The translations under genes were made by a program, and so were the position numbers. A stretch of 64,000 nucleotides of DNA from Pyrocephalus nanus (taxonomy: Eukaryota > Chordata > Aves > Passeriformes > Tyrannidae). The DNA lies in contig CM076261.1 in NCBI GenBank assembly GCA_038380795.1, positions 6,454,556 through 6,518,555 of the forward strand. Reading direction: 5' to 3'. Below are positions 13,233-25,656 of this stretch, in pieces (positions within the stretch are counted from its first letter, which is position 1; each line of letters begins with the position of its first letter). Under the pieces are notes generated by a model. It saw nothing but the letters and a program-made list of their open reading frames with translations. It was not told the origin of the DNA and ran no database searches.

Positions 13233-16200
13233 CGGTTAGGCTGCCATAAACCCCAATTTTTCTCTTGAAATGCTCTTGAAGAGCATTCCCACTACATTCT
13301 CTTCCTCCAATTACTCATTTCAAAGAAATCACTTGGCTAGCTGTTTCTGAGAAGCTCATTTATTTAATGAAATGCTGGACCTACTCTGAGGAAGAAGAAG
13401 GGAATTGACTAAGGAAAGCAGAGATGGCTCATGCAAGAATCCCAAAGAGGCTGAGCTGGAATATATCTACCTTCACCTTGCTGAAATACAGACTGCTGTG
13501 GATGTCAAAGCAGAAATTTGACTGCCTATAGAATTAATCAGGCATTTTAAGAACTGTGTCTTTTCAATCAGGTGAAACAGAGACATCACTCCTGCTGTCC
13601 AAGTATTTGGTGTTTTGGTAATCAAAATAAGAGTTAGTGAGGTGATAACACACAATTAATTTTTATCTACTTTTTTATAAAGATTTGAAGAATAACTAGT
13701 TCAGCTAAAATTCCATGACAAATAGGTCACTTGAAGTAATTGCTGGGAAAAATTTGAAGTATATCAGAAGTAGCACTGTGTCTACTAGTTATCCTTGTCT
13801 AAAGACTACTTTTTTTCCTCTTGATGTCAGAAAATCTTTTCTATTACTCTGCAGATGTTCACCTCACATACAGGAACCCAGTACCTAAATTCTGTAAATT
13901 AAAACCAGGAACCCAACACCTAAATAGAGAACTGAAATATCCAGGTTAAGTCATGTTAAATACAAAGCAGCAATTTATCATTAACACATGACAAAGTCTC
14001 TTTAGCATGTTTTTATTACCTTATCTTCCACTTGCTAAAATTTTAAGCCAACTAACACAGAAGATGAAAATTAACTTTCAATCTCCAGTCTGGTTCTGCA
14101 ATCTAAAGTATAGTTTGAGAGATCCAAAAAACCCTCAAAATCTTGGACTGGCTGCAGGTTTAAGCCACATATTCCACGTCCAGCTAAAACCAGTACCATA
14201 AATCAGTGCCTTGAAATTCCCTTAGCTTGCTTGAGGATATTCCCCAAGAAGGAAAACATGCTAGCAGTTTGGAAAAAGAATAAAACTATTTGGAGTAAAT
14301 TCCAAGTATTCATTTCAATTAATAGAACTAATACTAGTTTAAGACCAAAAACATCTTGTGTGGGAGACTTTATATCCTCTGTGATGTTTCTAGACTATGG
14401 AATACCCATAGAAAGGTATACACAGAAAAAAATAGCTACAGGGAAAAAACATTTGGCAGAACTTCACTGTGGTTGCACACAAGCCTTTTCTCATTTATAC
14501 AGTTCACTTTCTTCAAAGCATCCCGAGTCATTTCCTTTCCAGCCTGCAAAATAGTCTCCTACACTTTCTGTTGATATCCCCTGTGTTTTTTCCCTTTCAG
14601 CTTGCTACAAATTTATTTCACCTTATAAACACTCCTACTAAGTAACACTCAACAACAGGTAATTTGTTTGAATCAGCATCTAAGTTGTCTACTGTAGCTT
14701 TTCATGGGATTGTTTGGAATATTATCATGAAATCAAACTACCACAGGCATGACCTTGCAAAGATGCAAGTCCATCTCATACCCACTAATGTTGGCAATAA
14801 ACTGCGGGTCGCACAATAGGTGATTTAGAAGGAAACAGAAGCAACATTTCTGACATGCAAAGAGAGCAGGAGCTAAATGGTGAATGAGCTGTGGTAGAAA
14901 GAAACTTTCCACTCTTGGAGAACATGGAATAGAAATAATTTATCCCATACTTTCTGAGAAGACATTAGTTATGCATGAGCATGCGTGACCATGAATGTAC
15001 CTCCAGTCTCAGGAAACTTCTACTGTCCTCAATTACCCCTTTTGCTTCTTTGCCTGTAATAAGGTTACTATTTTCCAAGGAGAAAAATAATGCCTTTAAT
15101 TTTAATTCATCTTTCCTCAAAATTTGGGACATTTATGCAGCTCATCATGTCTTCCTGCAGGTTACATCTCCTTCTGTCTTGAGGAACAATACAAACATTG
15201 CATTTGAAGAGAGCAGCTTAGCTTATATGACAGGTTCCATGAATCTCAAGGGCCATGCATCAGAGGTCATAAGTTTATGTTCTGCTTCACAGGAATAACA
15301 AATGCAGTTTAATTCCAGCAAATGAATAGCACAAATGTCAGTCTTCTGGAAATGAGAATTTTATGTTTGCATAAACAGCTTTGAGCTTAACCATATCTAA
15401 AACTAAGAATAAAAATCACATTCTTCTAAGCAAACTCCTGATCAGTTTAGAACTCAGAAACCCCCAAAATGTTTTCCCTCATTAGCTACAATTTGTATTT
15501 ATGCAGGAATCTTGAAACTGAAAGAGCCAAGAAGTAAATATTTTTTCTTCATTTTTACATGAGATTATGCAGGTATAGCCGTAAACCAGAAAATTTACTA
15601 TTACTTTTATCAGTATATTGCATTGGATTGCAGTAGTTAACCATTATACTATTTTCCACAGCACTGCAACATTAGAGTTAATTTTTTCCATTATTAATAA
15701 AAATTACTAATAATTTAACACAAACGCTGATCTCTGGAAAATCCATTTCAATTCTATTGAAAATTACTACTGCAATTTTTATAATCCAACTGACAGTACT
15801 GAAGAAATTTTTAAAGTAAATGGCAGTGTACATAAGCAAGACCATGATCATTAAAATTCATCAAAAGGTCCAGTGTGGATGAATGGGAACTGTAGTTATG
15901 GAAAAAAGGTGCATGTTATTACCTAAATTGTTTTTATAAGCTATACATATTTAAAAACTTTCAGAACTAGGCAAGTTTATAGTAACATAAATATATGTGT
16001 GTATATTGCAATAATTAACAGTAACATTCTTTGCATCAGTATTGATATTCATCAAGGAACTAAGTTAATTTCTTTTACTTCCCTGTGGCATTAGGCAATA
16101 ACATATCTCCATCTTGTCAGCCAAAACATAAGTTCCAGGTGAGCCTCTTCTGGTGAATATTTTGTTAGCTCTGAACTAAAATGGTTAAAAAATACCTTTT

Positions 16201-17197
16201 TTATTTTGCTTTAGAGGTTGGTGCTAGGACTTCAGTACAAAAGCCTAATTTGAAGAAGAGATATGAAGTACGAGGCTACACAGCATCCATAATCAGGAAA
16301 TGTTGATGAGTCAGTTTAATTATATCCAGAATGAATGAACACGGCAATCAGCCAGGGCTGAAGGCTTTCCAACACATGAGCACAAACCAACTTTATGCAT
16401 GAGAGTCATTAAGCTGTTTACAGGATTAGAGACCAAATTTGTCTCAATGTCAGCAATGATGCCAGTTCAGAGACCTCATGAAACGATCCTACAAGGAAGT
16501 TGTAAATTAAATATTTAAAAAAATAAAAAAAATTGCATTTTTAACTGCATTAGAGTTAATTCTGCCCAGTTCCATTTCTCATGCTCTAAAATGCAGCCTA
16601 GTGAGGTCCTGACTAATAGTTGTCAGATGCTGGAAAGCATTACTCAGTCACTGCAATTCCTTGAGGAAGAAGGGGAGACACTGAACATATCAGAACAGCT
16701 TAATAGTATTTTAATGTAGGATCATTGAGCTTTTCCAATACTCTAACCTGCCCTGTGCAGGGGATTGTAACATTCACTTTCACTAGAAAAGTCATGGTTC
16801 AGCTCAGTTTTATTTTCTGCCCTAACTTCACTCCCTAATTCCTGCTGCGCAACAAGTATGGAAGAGGAACTTCCCCCAAGCAGGGGGCCAGTACAGACTA
16901 CTTTATTCTTCAAAATAAAATATAAGAGCAGAAATACAGATAAACTGTCACAAAGGACATAATCATATCTCCAGAGTAATACTTTACTGTATCTTTTTAT
17001 CGAGGCATTAAGTATATTTCAACTGAGTTTCCGTAATTTTTTTCCCTACTGAATTTTTCAATTTCTTAAAAGATGAGAATGTCAGGAAATTCCTTTGGTT
17101 TGCTTGTTATATGAAAATTATCTTTTTGGAGACTCCAGCAATTTATTTCTTAATATTTCAAATATGCTAGCCAAAATGAAGCTTCCAAAGTTGGGGT

Positions 17198-17229
17198 TTG
17201 TTTTTTTGGGTTTTTTTTTTTTTTTTTAG
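17198..17229 (+). repeat. T-rich homopolymer tract
   Basis: A run of T interrupted by a GGG, ending in about 19 consecutive T, within the AKAIN1 intron. No retroposed sequence is recognisable on either side, so it is called only as simple sequence. Confidence 0.85.
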
Positions 17230-17779
17230 AGATTGAGATCTACAGACACATTATCTATTCCTAAGCATTTTTTCAACATACTATAGTAAGGTTGCTTGCC
17301 ATAAATTAAAAATATTAACTAAAACCTGATTAAACACTTCAATCTATATATTTTCTTCACACATAGCAATAAATTCACTCCTTAAGGACTGTGTCCTTTC
17401 AGCTTTGAGACTGAATGTAGTTCAAAGGGTTAGTCACTGACAATTCTGCTTCCCCAAAACCCATAAATGTGACACTTGGATTTTGATCCCAGAAGGAAAA
17501 TTTCTGATTCCAGTACTGTAAAGTTGCAATAATTTATCAGGGTTTTTAACTCCTAGGCTAGAGTTCAGTGTATCAAAAAATAAGATACTTCCTAAAGAGC
17601 ATCTAGGGCCAGCTACTTCAAAGGATATGAAAAAAATTATATTCTCTCCATCTGTAAAATTTTCCTATTTCTTTAGAAAATACATTTCAAATATTGAAAT
17701 AAAAAGCCTCTCTATATCACAACCTGTGATTCTTCCATGGAGGGAGAGGTCAAACGGCACAGATAGAGGTGACCTATAA

Positions 17780-18662
17780 CATAGAATCATAGAATAGTTT
17801 GGGTCAGAAGGGACCCTAAAGATAATCTAGTTCCAAACTCCCTGCCATGGGGCATCCACAACTTATCTGGACAACCTCTTCCAGTGCCTCTCCATCCTCA
17901 CAGTGAAGAATTTCTTCATAATGTCTAATCTAAGTCTCCCCTCCTTCAGTTTAAAGCTGTTCCTCCTTGTTTTATCACTATCTGCCCACTCCCTTTTTTT
18001 ATAAGTTCCCTTTATGGACTGAAAAGCTCCACAAATTCTTCTCCAGGCTGAACAATACAAACTCTATCAGCCTGTCTTCATGGGAGAGGTGTTTTAGCCT
18101 TCTGATCATCTTTGTTGCCCTTCTCTGAACCAGCTGTAATAGGTGCATGCCCTTCTTTTGCTGAGGACTCCAGCAGTGGATGCAGCATGCCAGGTGGGCT
18201 CTCACCAGAGCAGACAGAGAGAATCCCCTCCCTTGACCAGCTGGGCACATTTCTTTTGATGCAGCTCAGGATATGGTTGGCTTTCTGGGCTACAAACACA
18301 CACTGCTTGCTCATGTCCAGCCTCTCATCCACCAGCACCACCAAGTCCTCCTCGGCAGGGCTGCTGTCCCAGTTCTTCTCCCAGTCCCTGCTCATGTCTG
18401 GTATTGCCCTGACCTGCAGGTGCAGGACCTTCCACTTGGACTTGCTGAACTTCAGGAGGTTCTTCTGGGTCTACCTGTCAAGTTTGCCCAGATCCCTCTG
18501 GATGGCATTCCATCCTTCTGTTGTGCCAACTGCATTGCTCAGCTTCATGTCATCTCTAAACTTGCTGAAGGTGCAATCAATCCCACTGTCTGTGTCACTG
18601 ATGAAGATACTGAAGAGCACCAGCCCCAAGACAGAGCCCTGAGGGACACTACTCATTATCTA
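17780..18662 (-). repeat. CR1 LINE, 5'-truncated copy with RT remnant, minus strand
   Basis: The 3' terminus lies at 17780, where 'atagaatcatagaatagttt' shows the CR1 octamer-like tail in reverse complement. The copy runs ~880 bp to 18662. Minus-strand frames give CR1 reverse-transcriptase residues: SSVPQGSVLGLVLFSIFISD at 18656-18600 (VPQGSVLG block), FRDDMKLS (degenerate form of the FADD active-site block), then VFVAQKANHILSCIKRN. The coding sequence is split over three frames by indels, so it is inactive. It is the most complete CR1 in the window. Confidence 0.95.
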
Positions 18663-19157
18663 ACTCTCTCTGCCTCCTATTTTCTACAGTTCAGATGCTC
18701 AGAAATTCCCACACAAAGAAAGAAAACATTACAAACATTTATGTAGGTCTTCTGAATCTGTACCAAAAAGTTCATTGGTGGACCTGCATAAACCCCCACT
18801 GAAACACTTAGGTTTTGTGTTAGAAGACTTTTGTATCCAACACTGCATAGCTTAAGTTTTCAGTGGAGGCATATTCCACTACTAAAAGTTTATTTTGCTA
18901 GCTGTTGTATTCATATTTCTGCAGTCTTTTGTGGGTTTTGGTCTTAAAGATGTATGTACAGATTAATTAAAATTTGCTATATCTGAACCTGATTTTTTTA
19001 AAGAAGAAAATAGTGAAGAGATTATGTAACTTGTCGAAAGCCATCAAACCAGCAAAAACAACCTGCTACGTTTTAGATATGTTTCAGTTCATACCAGATT
19101 ACTCAGAATAAGAAATTGTCTAGCTAAACCTCAGCTGACACAGAGCCCTTCTCTAGC

Positions 19158-19224
19158 TTTAAAAAACAAACAAACAAACAAACAAATCCCAACCCACAAC
19201 AAAAAAAAACAGGAAAAAAACCCT
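19158..19224 (+). repeat. A-rich (AAAC)n tract
   Basis: A4-6 runs, about four AAAC units, CCCAACCCAC, then further A runs. It is the complement of the GTTT tracts seen elsewhere in the window and is simple sequence. Confidence 0.85.
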
Positions 19225-19312
19225 AAATTTGCAACTTTCTTGCTTATTTTGGAATTTGAGTGGAGTACCAAAGTTGTTAACATGGCTATTAGCAACTGAG
19301 GCTGAGATTTTT

Positions 19313-19347
19313 TATATATGCATATATATATATATATATATGCATAC
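19313..19347. repeat. (TA)n palindrome bracketed by ATGCAT
   Basis: An uninterrupted alternating TA stretch flanked on each side by the self-complementary hexamer ATGCAT (19318-19323 and 19340-19345). The whole block is close to a perfect palindrome able to extrude as a cruciform. Confidence 0.9.
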
Positions 19348-22300
19348 ACACAAATTCATGAGAGAAAGTGAATCAAAGACTACATAAACCTAAAAGGCAC
19401 CTTGAAAGAGTAAAACCTTTTATTTAATTTTTTTTCTTGGCAGAATCTGTCTTTACGACAGGCTCTTTTCCACTCTTGGAACTAATTCTCTGTCTTCCCA
19501 GAGAAGTATTTTCTCCTCTATTAAGGAACTATTACCTCAAGATAAAATGCTATGTCAATCTGAGAATATTTAATATAAGTAGTAATGGACATGTAACCCC
19601 TTCATAGTGATAAATTGAGAATAGATTCATTGCCCAAAGACAGAAAATACAGTGTCATTGTATCAAATATGTATACTACAAAATTAAGCAAATGCAAGTA
19701 ATTCACAGGAGATTATATTTGCCTTACCATTAGAGAAACAGCTGAGTAGTCAAGGCTCAATTTACTTCTTCAGGCAGAAAATTTCAAACTTTCTTGAGGA
19801 AGGAAGACAGTTATCTTCTGATAACACTACTACAGGCATTTACAGGAGCAGACAACAGCAGCACAGAGCTCACCTGCCTTGACTTCCCTGGCAAGGAATT
19901 CTAAAGGAACCTGAAACATTTTATGACTATTCAGGTCAGCCTTTAATTGCTGCTGACATCAGTAAAGACTCTGCTCCAATTGACATCCACTGAAATTCTG
20001 CAGGATCTTTCAAAGTTATTATGTAAGGAACATAATACAAATGGGTAACTAGTAGTCAGCAAATTTAGAAAGCCTATGAAGAAACTATAAATACATTGCT
20101 TGTAAATAATTTTTGCTTAACCTAGTATTTGTAAACATAATACAATGGATTATGTCCTTCATAAAATGTTTAACAGAAAAGATTGAAGGTATAGGAATAA
20201 ATCTACCTTTCACTGTGTTTTACAGTAAGTGCATTTATTTCCATTATCATGATAAAGCTTATACAACTAGAATCGTATTATTTATGTCTATTACAAGAGA
20301 AAAATTCATCTAGAAGAATAACAACTTGGAGAGATAAACTTTAGAGGTCAGTGTAACTCATTCCTTTTCTACACTGACTGTTTGACTTTCCTGCTCAGTA
20401 AACAGAGCCAATAAGGATGTTAATAATGACTGTATCACTTAATACCACCATCCCCCAACTATTAACAACTCTTTCAATATAGGCCACTACACTGCCACTG
20501 TGACCAGAATTCTTCTCACTGCTAACCTGAAGATGATTCAGCCCAGTGATATGGAAGCGAAAGATGCCAGCCTCACTTGTATAAGCCTTCAGTTCTGTTG
20601 AAAATATTTTTTAAAAGTACATTCTGCGCCAGTTTTTAACACTATATTGATTCATACTTTAAAGAAAGATTGCACCTAGAGCTGTTGACTATTTTTTAAG
20701 CTTGATAATTTCATCACAGTTCAGAATATCTATGAAGAAACTTTCACTTCACTAATGAGATCTGCTAGTGGAGTTTCACAGCAGGGGAAAGATCTATGTG
20801 TCATTGGGGAGAGGGCACCACAAGTAACAATTTCTCCTCAGCAAAAAAGAATAGGAAATTTCCTCCTATATTTCTTCCTACCAGGTGGCAAACACTTCAA
20901 ACTATTGTTTAGAGCTCTTAGCTGTAAATAAATTCAAATACTTTCAGGCAGCACTCCTGGTCCTACACTCACTACCAGCCACCACAAATTCTGGACAAGA
21001 AAACCATATGAGACTGCCTGAGGTCCTGCAAATTGTCTTGTCTGTAGCTTCTGAATTGTGTCCATCACATGGACTTTGTCAGCAGTAAGCTAATGAGTAA
21101 GAATCCCACATATAAATATTCTTCCATCTTATATTAGGGATGGTTTTTCTGTGGGTGCTACAGAAATCAGAGCATTAGCAGAATGTAGCACAGCAGTTAA
21201 TGGGGACAAGGACCTTCAAAAAACTCATTATTGGTAGAAATTTTTACACTCATCAATATGTCCCTCAGTACCGCCTTGATCTGGGCATTTTGGACAGGGA
21301 TCTCCACAGTACCTGTAGCTCTATAATCAAAAGAAGAAAAAGTCTATCAAGAAATTTTGTGTCTTCACTTTCCACAGCACAACAGGTTGCTGCTATCCCA
21401 GCTTTTCCATCAGAGGAGATAAGGACTATTGAGAACAGTAAGCACATCTGTTTTAGTGTGCAGCTGCTCTGTCTTCAATTGCAGTTTAATGAGATTCCTA
21501 AAACATTTGGTACAGGATGCGCTTCTGATCTTGTGTCATTACGCAAGTCTGCTATACTGCTCCTAGCTTAAAAACGTTAAGAACAGCTGTGCTGCTGAAA
21601 AGCTAGTTGAAAAGCTACTGGTGTTGCTGTTGCGTGAAAAAGGCGCTGAGCACTGAATATTCTGACTTCTCTAATGTCTATCTTTAAACTTTGTGTTCAC
21701 ACTTTTTTTCTTTTTTACATAAAAATATTAATACGAAAATTAGTTCTATCTCATCCTCCTTCTTTTTGGATTGCAAGATCATAAGGAATGCATGTGAGCT
21801 TCTAGCTATTGAGAAAATGCCAGGTAAAAGAAATTCTTCAAATTACACTGATAAATAACAAGATTCACCTAAAAGCTGAAATCCCACAATTCAAAGCAGG
21901 TACAAGCTTAAAGGAAGGGAGTATTCTGAACTGAAATAAGCTGTCAGTGTTAATGTTCCAATCTTTCTTGAAGTATTCAGATCAAAACGGACTTGTTTCC
22001 AGGATACATTAAACCCCCAAATCTATTCAACCAAATACAGCTTTGTACTGGATGAAATAGTGATGAGACTTTATAATTTGGTGGGTTTATTTATAGTTTT
22101 ACAGAGTAAGAGAAGAGTAAAATTCTCAAAATAGACTAAAATAATCACTTAAATTATACTCCATTGAGAGTTGCTTAGAAAACCCATTAGGTAGCTCAGA
22201 TATCCTTAACAGGATATCTGTTTCTAACTTTATTCCCAAGTTAATTTTAAAAATGCAGGCCATGGCTGTGCTATATCAGAACACACACATAAGGGCAAAG

Positions 22301-23099
22301 GCCTAAGATATAAGTGTTTGAGTGACTCGTGCAAAATGGCATCAGAAAAAATGACTGGAGTATGAAAAACACCTTTGTACTGTGCTTGTTCAGGCAAATA
22401 GGAAGTAAAGAGTATTATTTTTATCTTTGCACTGAAAAAAAACATGTTAGGGTTGATAATAAGCATGGAATATGCCCAAGATAATTTTTGGAAGAGTAAC
22501 TGTAAGTTTGCAAATTAGTTTGATTCATAACATTTAAAATTATCGTTAAATCTGATAAATGCCGATACTGGAAGTGATCACACCTTTGTAAACTAATTAT
22601 GTGCTATCAGAAGAAAGCTTGCTGCATTCTGTAATTTTTGCTAATACTTTAAAACAAATAAATGTTTTAATACCTCTTGATTTTCTACCTCACAAGGACA
22701 GATATTTAATCTTTAGAATTATTTAGAGATATCAATATTTTCTAGGCTAATTTGGCCTTGATTTTTTTTTTTAAATTCTGGAATACACTATCCTCTAAAG
22801 AAAATCTAAGAAAAATCTCCTAAGAAAACCTGCCAGTTCAACAGTGATGACTTCTCTTTGCTTTTTGATTCAATCCAAATCCTTGAAATTTCATGCTTCT
22901 CTACTGCAGTCCCATACATAATTCCATCCTTATATCCAATGACAAGTAACATATTTTTGTCTACTTCTCAGGCTGCCTAAAGCACTTCAATTCAGGAAAA
23001 GTAAAGAAATTAAACCTTGCAATATGTAGTTTGTGCACATTTCCATCACATGGGTCATACCCCATTGTAAGGGCAGCACAACATGTGAGTCCTCCAGAG

Positions 23100-23125
23100 A
23101 AAAAAAAAAAAAAAAAAAAAAAAAA
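23100..23125 (+). repeat. Poly(A) run of 26
   Basis: Twenty-six consecutive A. The flanking sequence does not look like a processed pseudogene or a known retroposon, and I saw no target-site duplication. Homopolymer length is prone to sequencing error. Confidence 0.9.
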
Positions 23126-23462
23126 GGAATGCCCAAACATCTCAGAGTTTGGACTGCATTTGCTATACATCAGCGTATCATTAGTCAACCAGGAGAACAC
23201 TGTGTAATGAAACCCTGCTCACATTAAACCAAGTAAGGAAAAATGTACTTTTTTTTTTTATTTCTTTTTCTGGAACAGACTCAGTATTAATTCTAAGTGG
23301 GAATGAAGAAAGATTACATATGAAGAATACCTTTTTACATACCTGCAAATAGCAGTACACTGTCTAAAATGAGCCAGAAAGTCCAATTTTGAACATGGAA
23401 TATTGGCCTTTTTGTAATAACTTTGATCTATCTAGCTCAGTAATATCCAGGCTTTAGGGGGG

Positions 23463-23490
23463 ATTGTTTGTTTGTTTGTTTGTTTGTTTA
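23463..23490 (+). repeat. (TTTG)n microsatellite
   Basis: About six tandem TTTG units after a short G run. A similar but shorter tract follows at 23941-23964. Confidence 0.9.
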
Positions 23491-23719
23491 TCTTGAGGTA
23501 CTTACTGTCATTTTTTTTTAACACAGCAGCTATAAGATTTCAGAAGTCGAAGATTAACAGGAAAGTATCTATTCAGTAAATAGTTGGCTTCACCTTTTTA
23601 AAAGTATTTAAACCTGGTAAGTCTCCTCTTGGCTGTTGTTTTGTTTTCTTCTTTCCACCTCCATCCTGAAAGTATTTTTATCATTCTGACCCTAAATGTT
23701 TATAGTTTGATAAATCTTC

Positions 23720-23798
23720 TGCTTCCTCTCCCCTTACACCCCAAAAAATGAATGGATTTTTGCTTCCTCTCCCCTCACATCCCAACAAATAAATGGAA
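23720..23798. repeat. Diverged two-copy 41-bp tandem duplication
   Basis: The copy starting 'tgcttcctctccccttacac' at 23720 is repeated from 23761 as 'tgcttcctctcccctcacat', with several substitutions after the first 15 bases. It is an older local duplication than the one at 7.5 kb. Confidence 0.85.
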
Positions 23799-24303
23799 CA
23801 GAAAATGAGGTCGTTCATCACAGTGAGATAAAATCAGAAAGTTGACTCAAGAAATGAAACTCAGTTTCTAAGTAAATTTACAGTATTCTTACACTACATG
23901 GCCTTAAGAACTGTGAAGATGCTAAAGATGTATAAATCTCTGTTTTGTTTGTTTGTTTGTTTTAATATCTGGAGACGAGATAATGCCAGGTCAGGGTTGA
24001 TTTGCAGGGGAAAAAAAAGGAAATTAAAAAAATCGGAATCTACTCAGGCTTGCTCTGTCTAAATATAAGAGATTGCTTTATCATCTCTTTTACAAACTCC
24101 TACTGAAGTTGCCCTATGTATTTTATGGCAACATTTGCAAGAAAACCATGGACTTTTCTTTGAGTAAAAGCAAACTGAAGAAGAATGACTATACAAAACC
24201 AATTTGGAGAGATTCTTTTTCTGTCCATGGATTAGAATTGTGAAAATAATAATTCATGCAGTTATTAAAGAGATTTGGGGTTTGTTCTCTCTCAGTCTTT
24301 GGA

Positions 24304-24317
24304 GGGGGGGGGGGGGG
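24304..24317 (+). repeat. Poly(G) run of 14
   Basis: Fourteen consecutive G inside otherwise AT-rich intron sequence. A run this long can form intermolecular or slipped G-quadruplex structures and is a common sequencing-error site. Confidence 0.85.
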
Positions 24318-25549
24318 AAGGAGGAAAAAACCCACCACATTTCCATTATTTTAGAGGTAATGTCTTCCTGCAGTATTCTGGTCCCACAGTGTATTTCAAG
24401 AACTGTGTACAGTTAACGGTGGCACTCTGACAGATAAAAGGAGTTCAGAAAAGAGCCACTAATGCTGAAAGGTGTATTACAAAAAGCAGTGTCTGGTTCT
24501 ATTAATATAAATAACCTGGTCCCAGTTTCAGAACATGATGTAAGTGAACGTATCAAATTAGACAGCAACTGGGCAGTTAAAGAGACAAAATGAACTTCAG
24601 ATTGTTGAAAAACTATAGTGTGTTTTGATTTTCAAAAAATTAGACTCTATTGAGCTAGCAAAGTTAATCCCAAGATAATTTTTTTTAATGAAGGTATAAA
24701 GCTTTTGAACTCTTATCCCTTCACAGACTGGATATAGAACTTCAAAGAAGACAAAACTTCTGTTAGCTTTGCAAAATAAAGGTATTAATAATCATTGTCA
24801 AGTTGCAGCTTTTACCTTCCCTTTTCTATTGACCCACTATTTTACTGACAGTTATACATCTTTAAACAAGTTATTTTCAAGTCATTTCACTACACATTTA
24901 TATACTGGAGCTACCAGGCCTTTCACTCCTTTCTGAAAAATGAACTGCCTATTTCAAAGCGGAATGTATGACATCCAATGCAGATTCTCTGTAGTTTCCC
25001 CTCTTCTATGGGTTAGCTGATATATACCATGCAGCAGAGATTCTGCACCCTTGTAGAGTGAGGTCTCACAACAGACATGAACTCCTTCCGAAATCTTCAG
25101 TTTTGTTCCAGTAAAAATGGGACTGAACAAACTTTCTGTTCTCTTCAAATATTTTTTTTGGGGGGGAACAGGGAGGAATTGAAATTTGTAAAATATCTCC
25201 ATGAGTTTCACAGATTGTCTCATCTGCACTCAGCATTGGGGGTGCTGAGGGGGACTCATCTCCAGTCAATCCAAGGCCATGTCCCCCTTCCTGACCCTTT
25301 TGAACAGTCTGACAAGCAGTCCTCTGCACACTTGTACAGGAGGCTCCTTCCCTGATGGGAACCACAGGGGTGACCCTCACAACCTCCGGCTCCACAGCCA
25401 AGCACATCCTAAGCTAAGCTGCCTTCTTTGAACCTCCCTGCCTCTCTGCCTGCTAGCAGCTCTGGGCTCACCCCCCACCCTCCTCCCCGCATCAGTTCTC
25501 CGGCACGGCCGGGCCCTTCCCGCTGGGCTCGGGAAGCGGCTGCCCTTAC

Positions 25550-25565
25550 CTGGAGCGAACACCAT
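25550..25565 (-). CDS. AKAIN1: AKAIN1 coding exon 1 (16 nt, start codon)
   Basis: On the minus strand 'ggcaccATGGTGTTCG' gives a near-ideal Kozak context and encodes M-V-F-A-P plus the first base of a glycine codon. The strong donor CCAG|GTAAGG follows at 25549. The split codon joins to the acceptor at 9760 in phase 1, giving [13 protein letters not shown], the conserved start of vertebrate AKAIN1. Such a short exon is invisible to ORF length filters and is supported by the protein match, the phase match and both splice signals together. Confidence 0.93.
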
Positions 25566-25586
25566 GGTGCCGCCCGGGCGGCGCGG

Positions 25587-25607
25587 CTCAGCACCTCGGA
25601 CAGCTCC
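25587..25607 (+). promoter_or_regulatory. RE1/NRSE-like site, copy 1
   Basis: The core 'TCAGCACCTCGGACAGCTCC' matches the REST/NRSF element (consensus halves TTCAGCACC and GGACAGCGCC, two bases apart) with mismatches at positions 1, 10, 11 and 19 of 21. It lies 22 bp upstream of the AKAIN1 ATG. RE1 acts in either orientation. Confidence 0.6.
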
Positions 25608-25622
25608 CGGCCCCGCGGGGGG

Positions 25623-25643
25623 GTCGGCACCACGGACAGCGCC
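25623..25643 (+). promoter_or_regulatory. RE1/NRSE-like site, copy 2
   Basis: The core 'TCGGCACCACGGACAGCGCC' differs from the consensus at positions 1, 4 and 11 of 21; the GGACAGCGCC half is intact. It starts 36 bp after copy 1. Confidence 0.65.
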
Positions 25644-25656
25644 CGTCCCCGCCGGG

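Larger units (their letters stand above)
9760..25549 (-). other. AKAIN1: AKAIN1 coding intron (about 15.8 kb)
   Basis: The intron runs from a GTAAGG donor at 25549 to a CAG acceptor ending at 9760 on the minus strand. It holds three CR1 pieces (11.0, 13.1 and 17.8 kb), a 26-A run, an AT palindrome, short tandem repeats and several GTTT tracts. No internal open reading frame looks like a gene; the longest are from CR1 or are chance frames such as 21200-21571. Confidence 0.85.

Noticed and set aside
18078..18746. Overlapping frames of 61-176 codons on both strands
   Set aside because: They are translations of a decayed CR1 copy and its antisense, not host genes.
21200..21571. 123-codon plus-strand frame in the AKAIN1 intron
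   Set aside because: No recognisable family, no splice-site pair and no Kozak support; the length is compatible with chance in this window.
23100..23125. 26-A run as the tail of a processed pseudogene
   Set aside because: The upstream sequence does not resemble any transcript I recognise and no target-site duplication is visible.
24425..24485. Possible CR1 fragment ('ggagttcagaaaagagccac')
   Set aside because: Similarity is confined to about 40 bases, too short to separate from chance.
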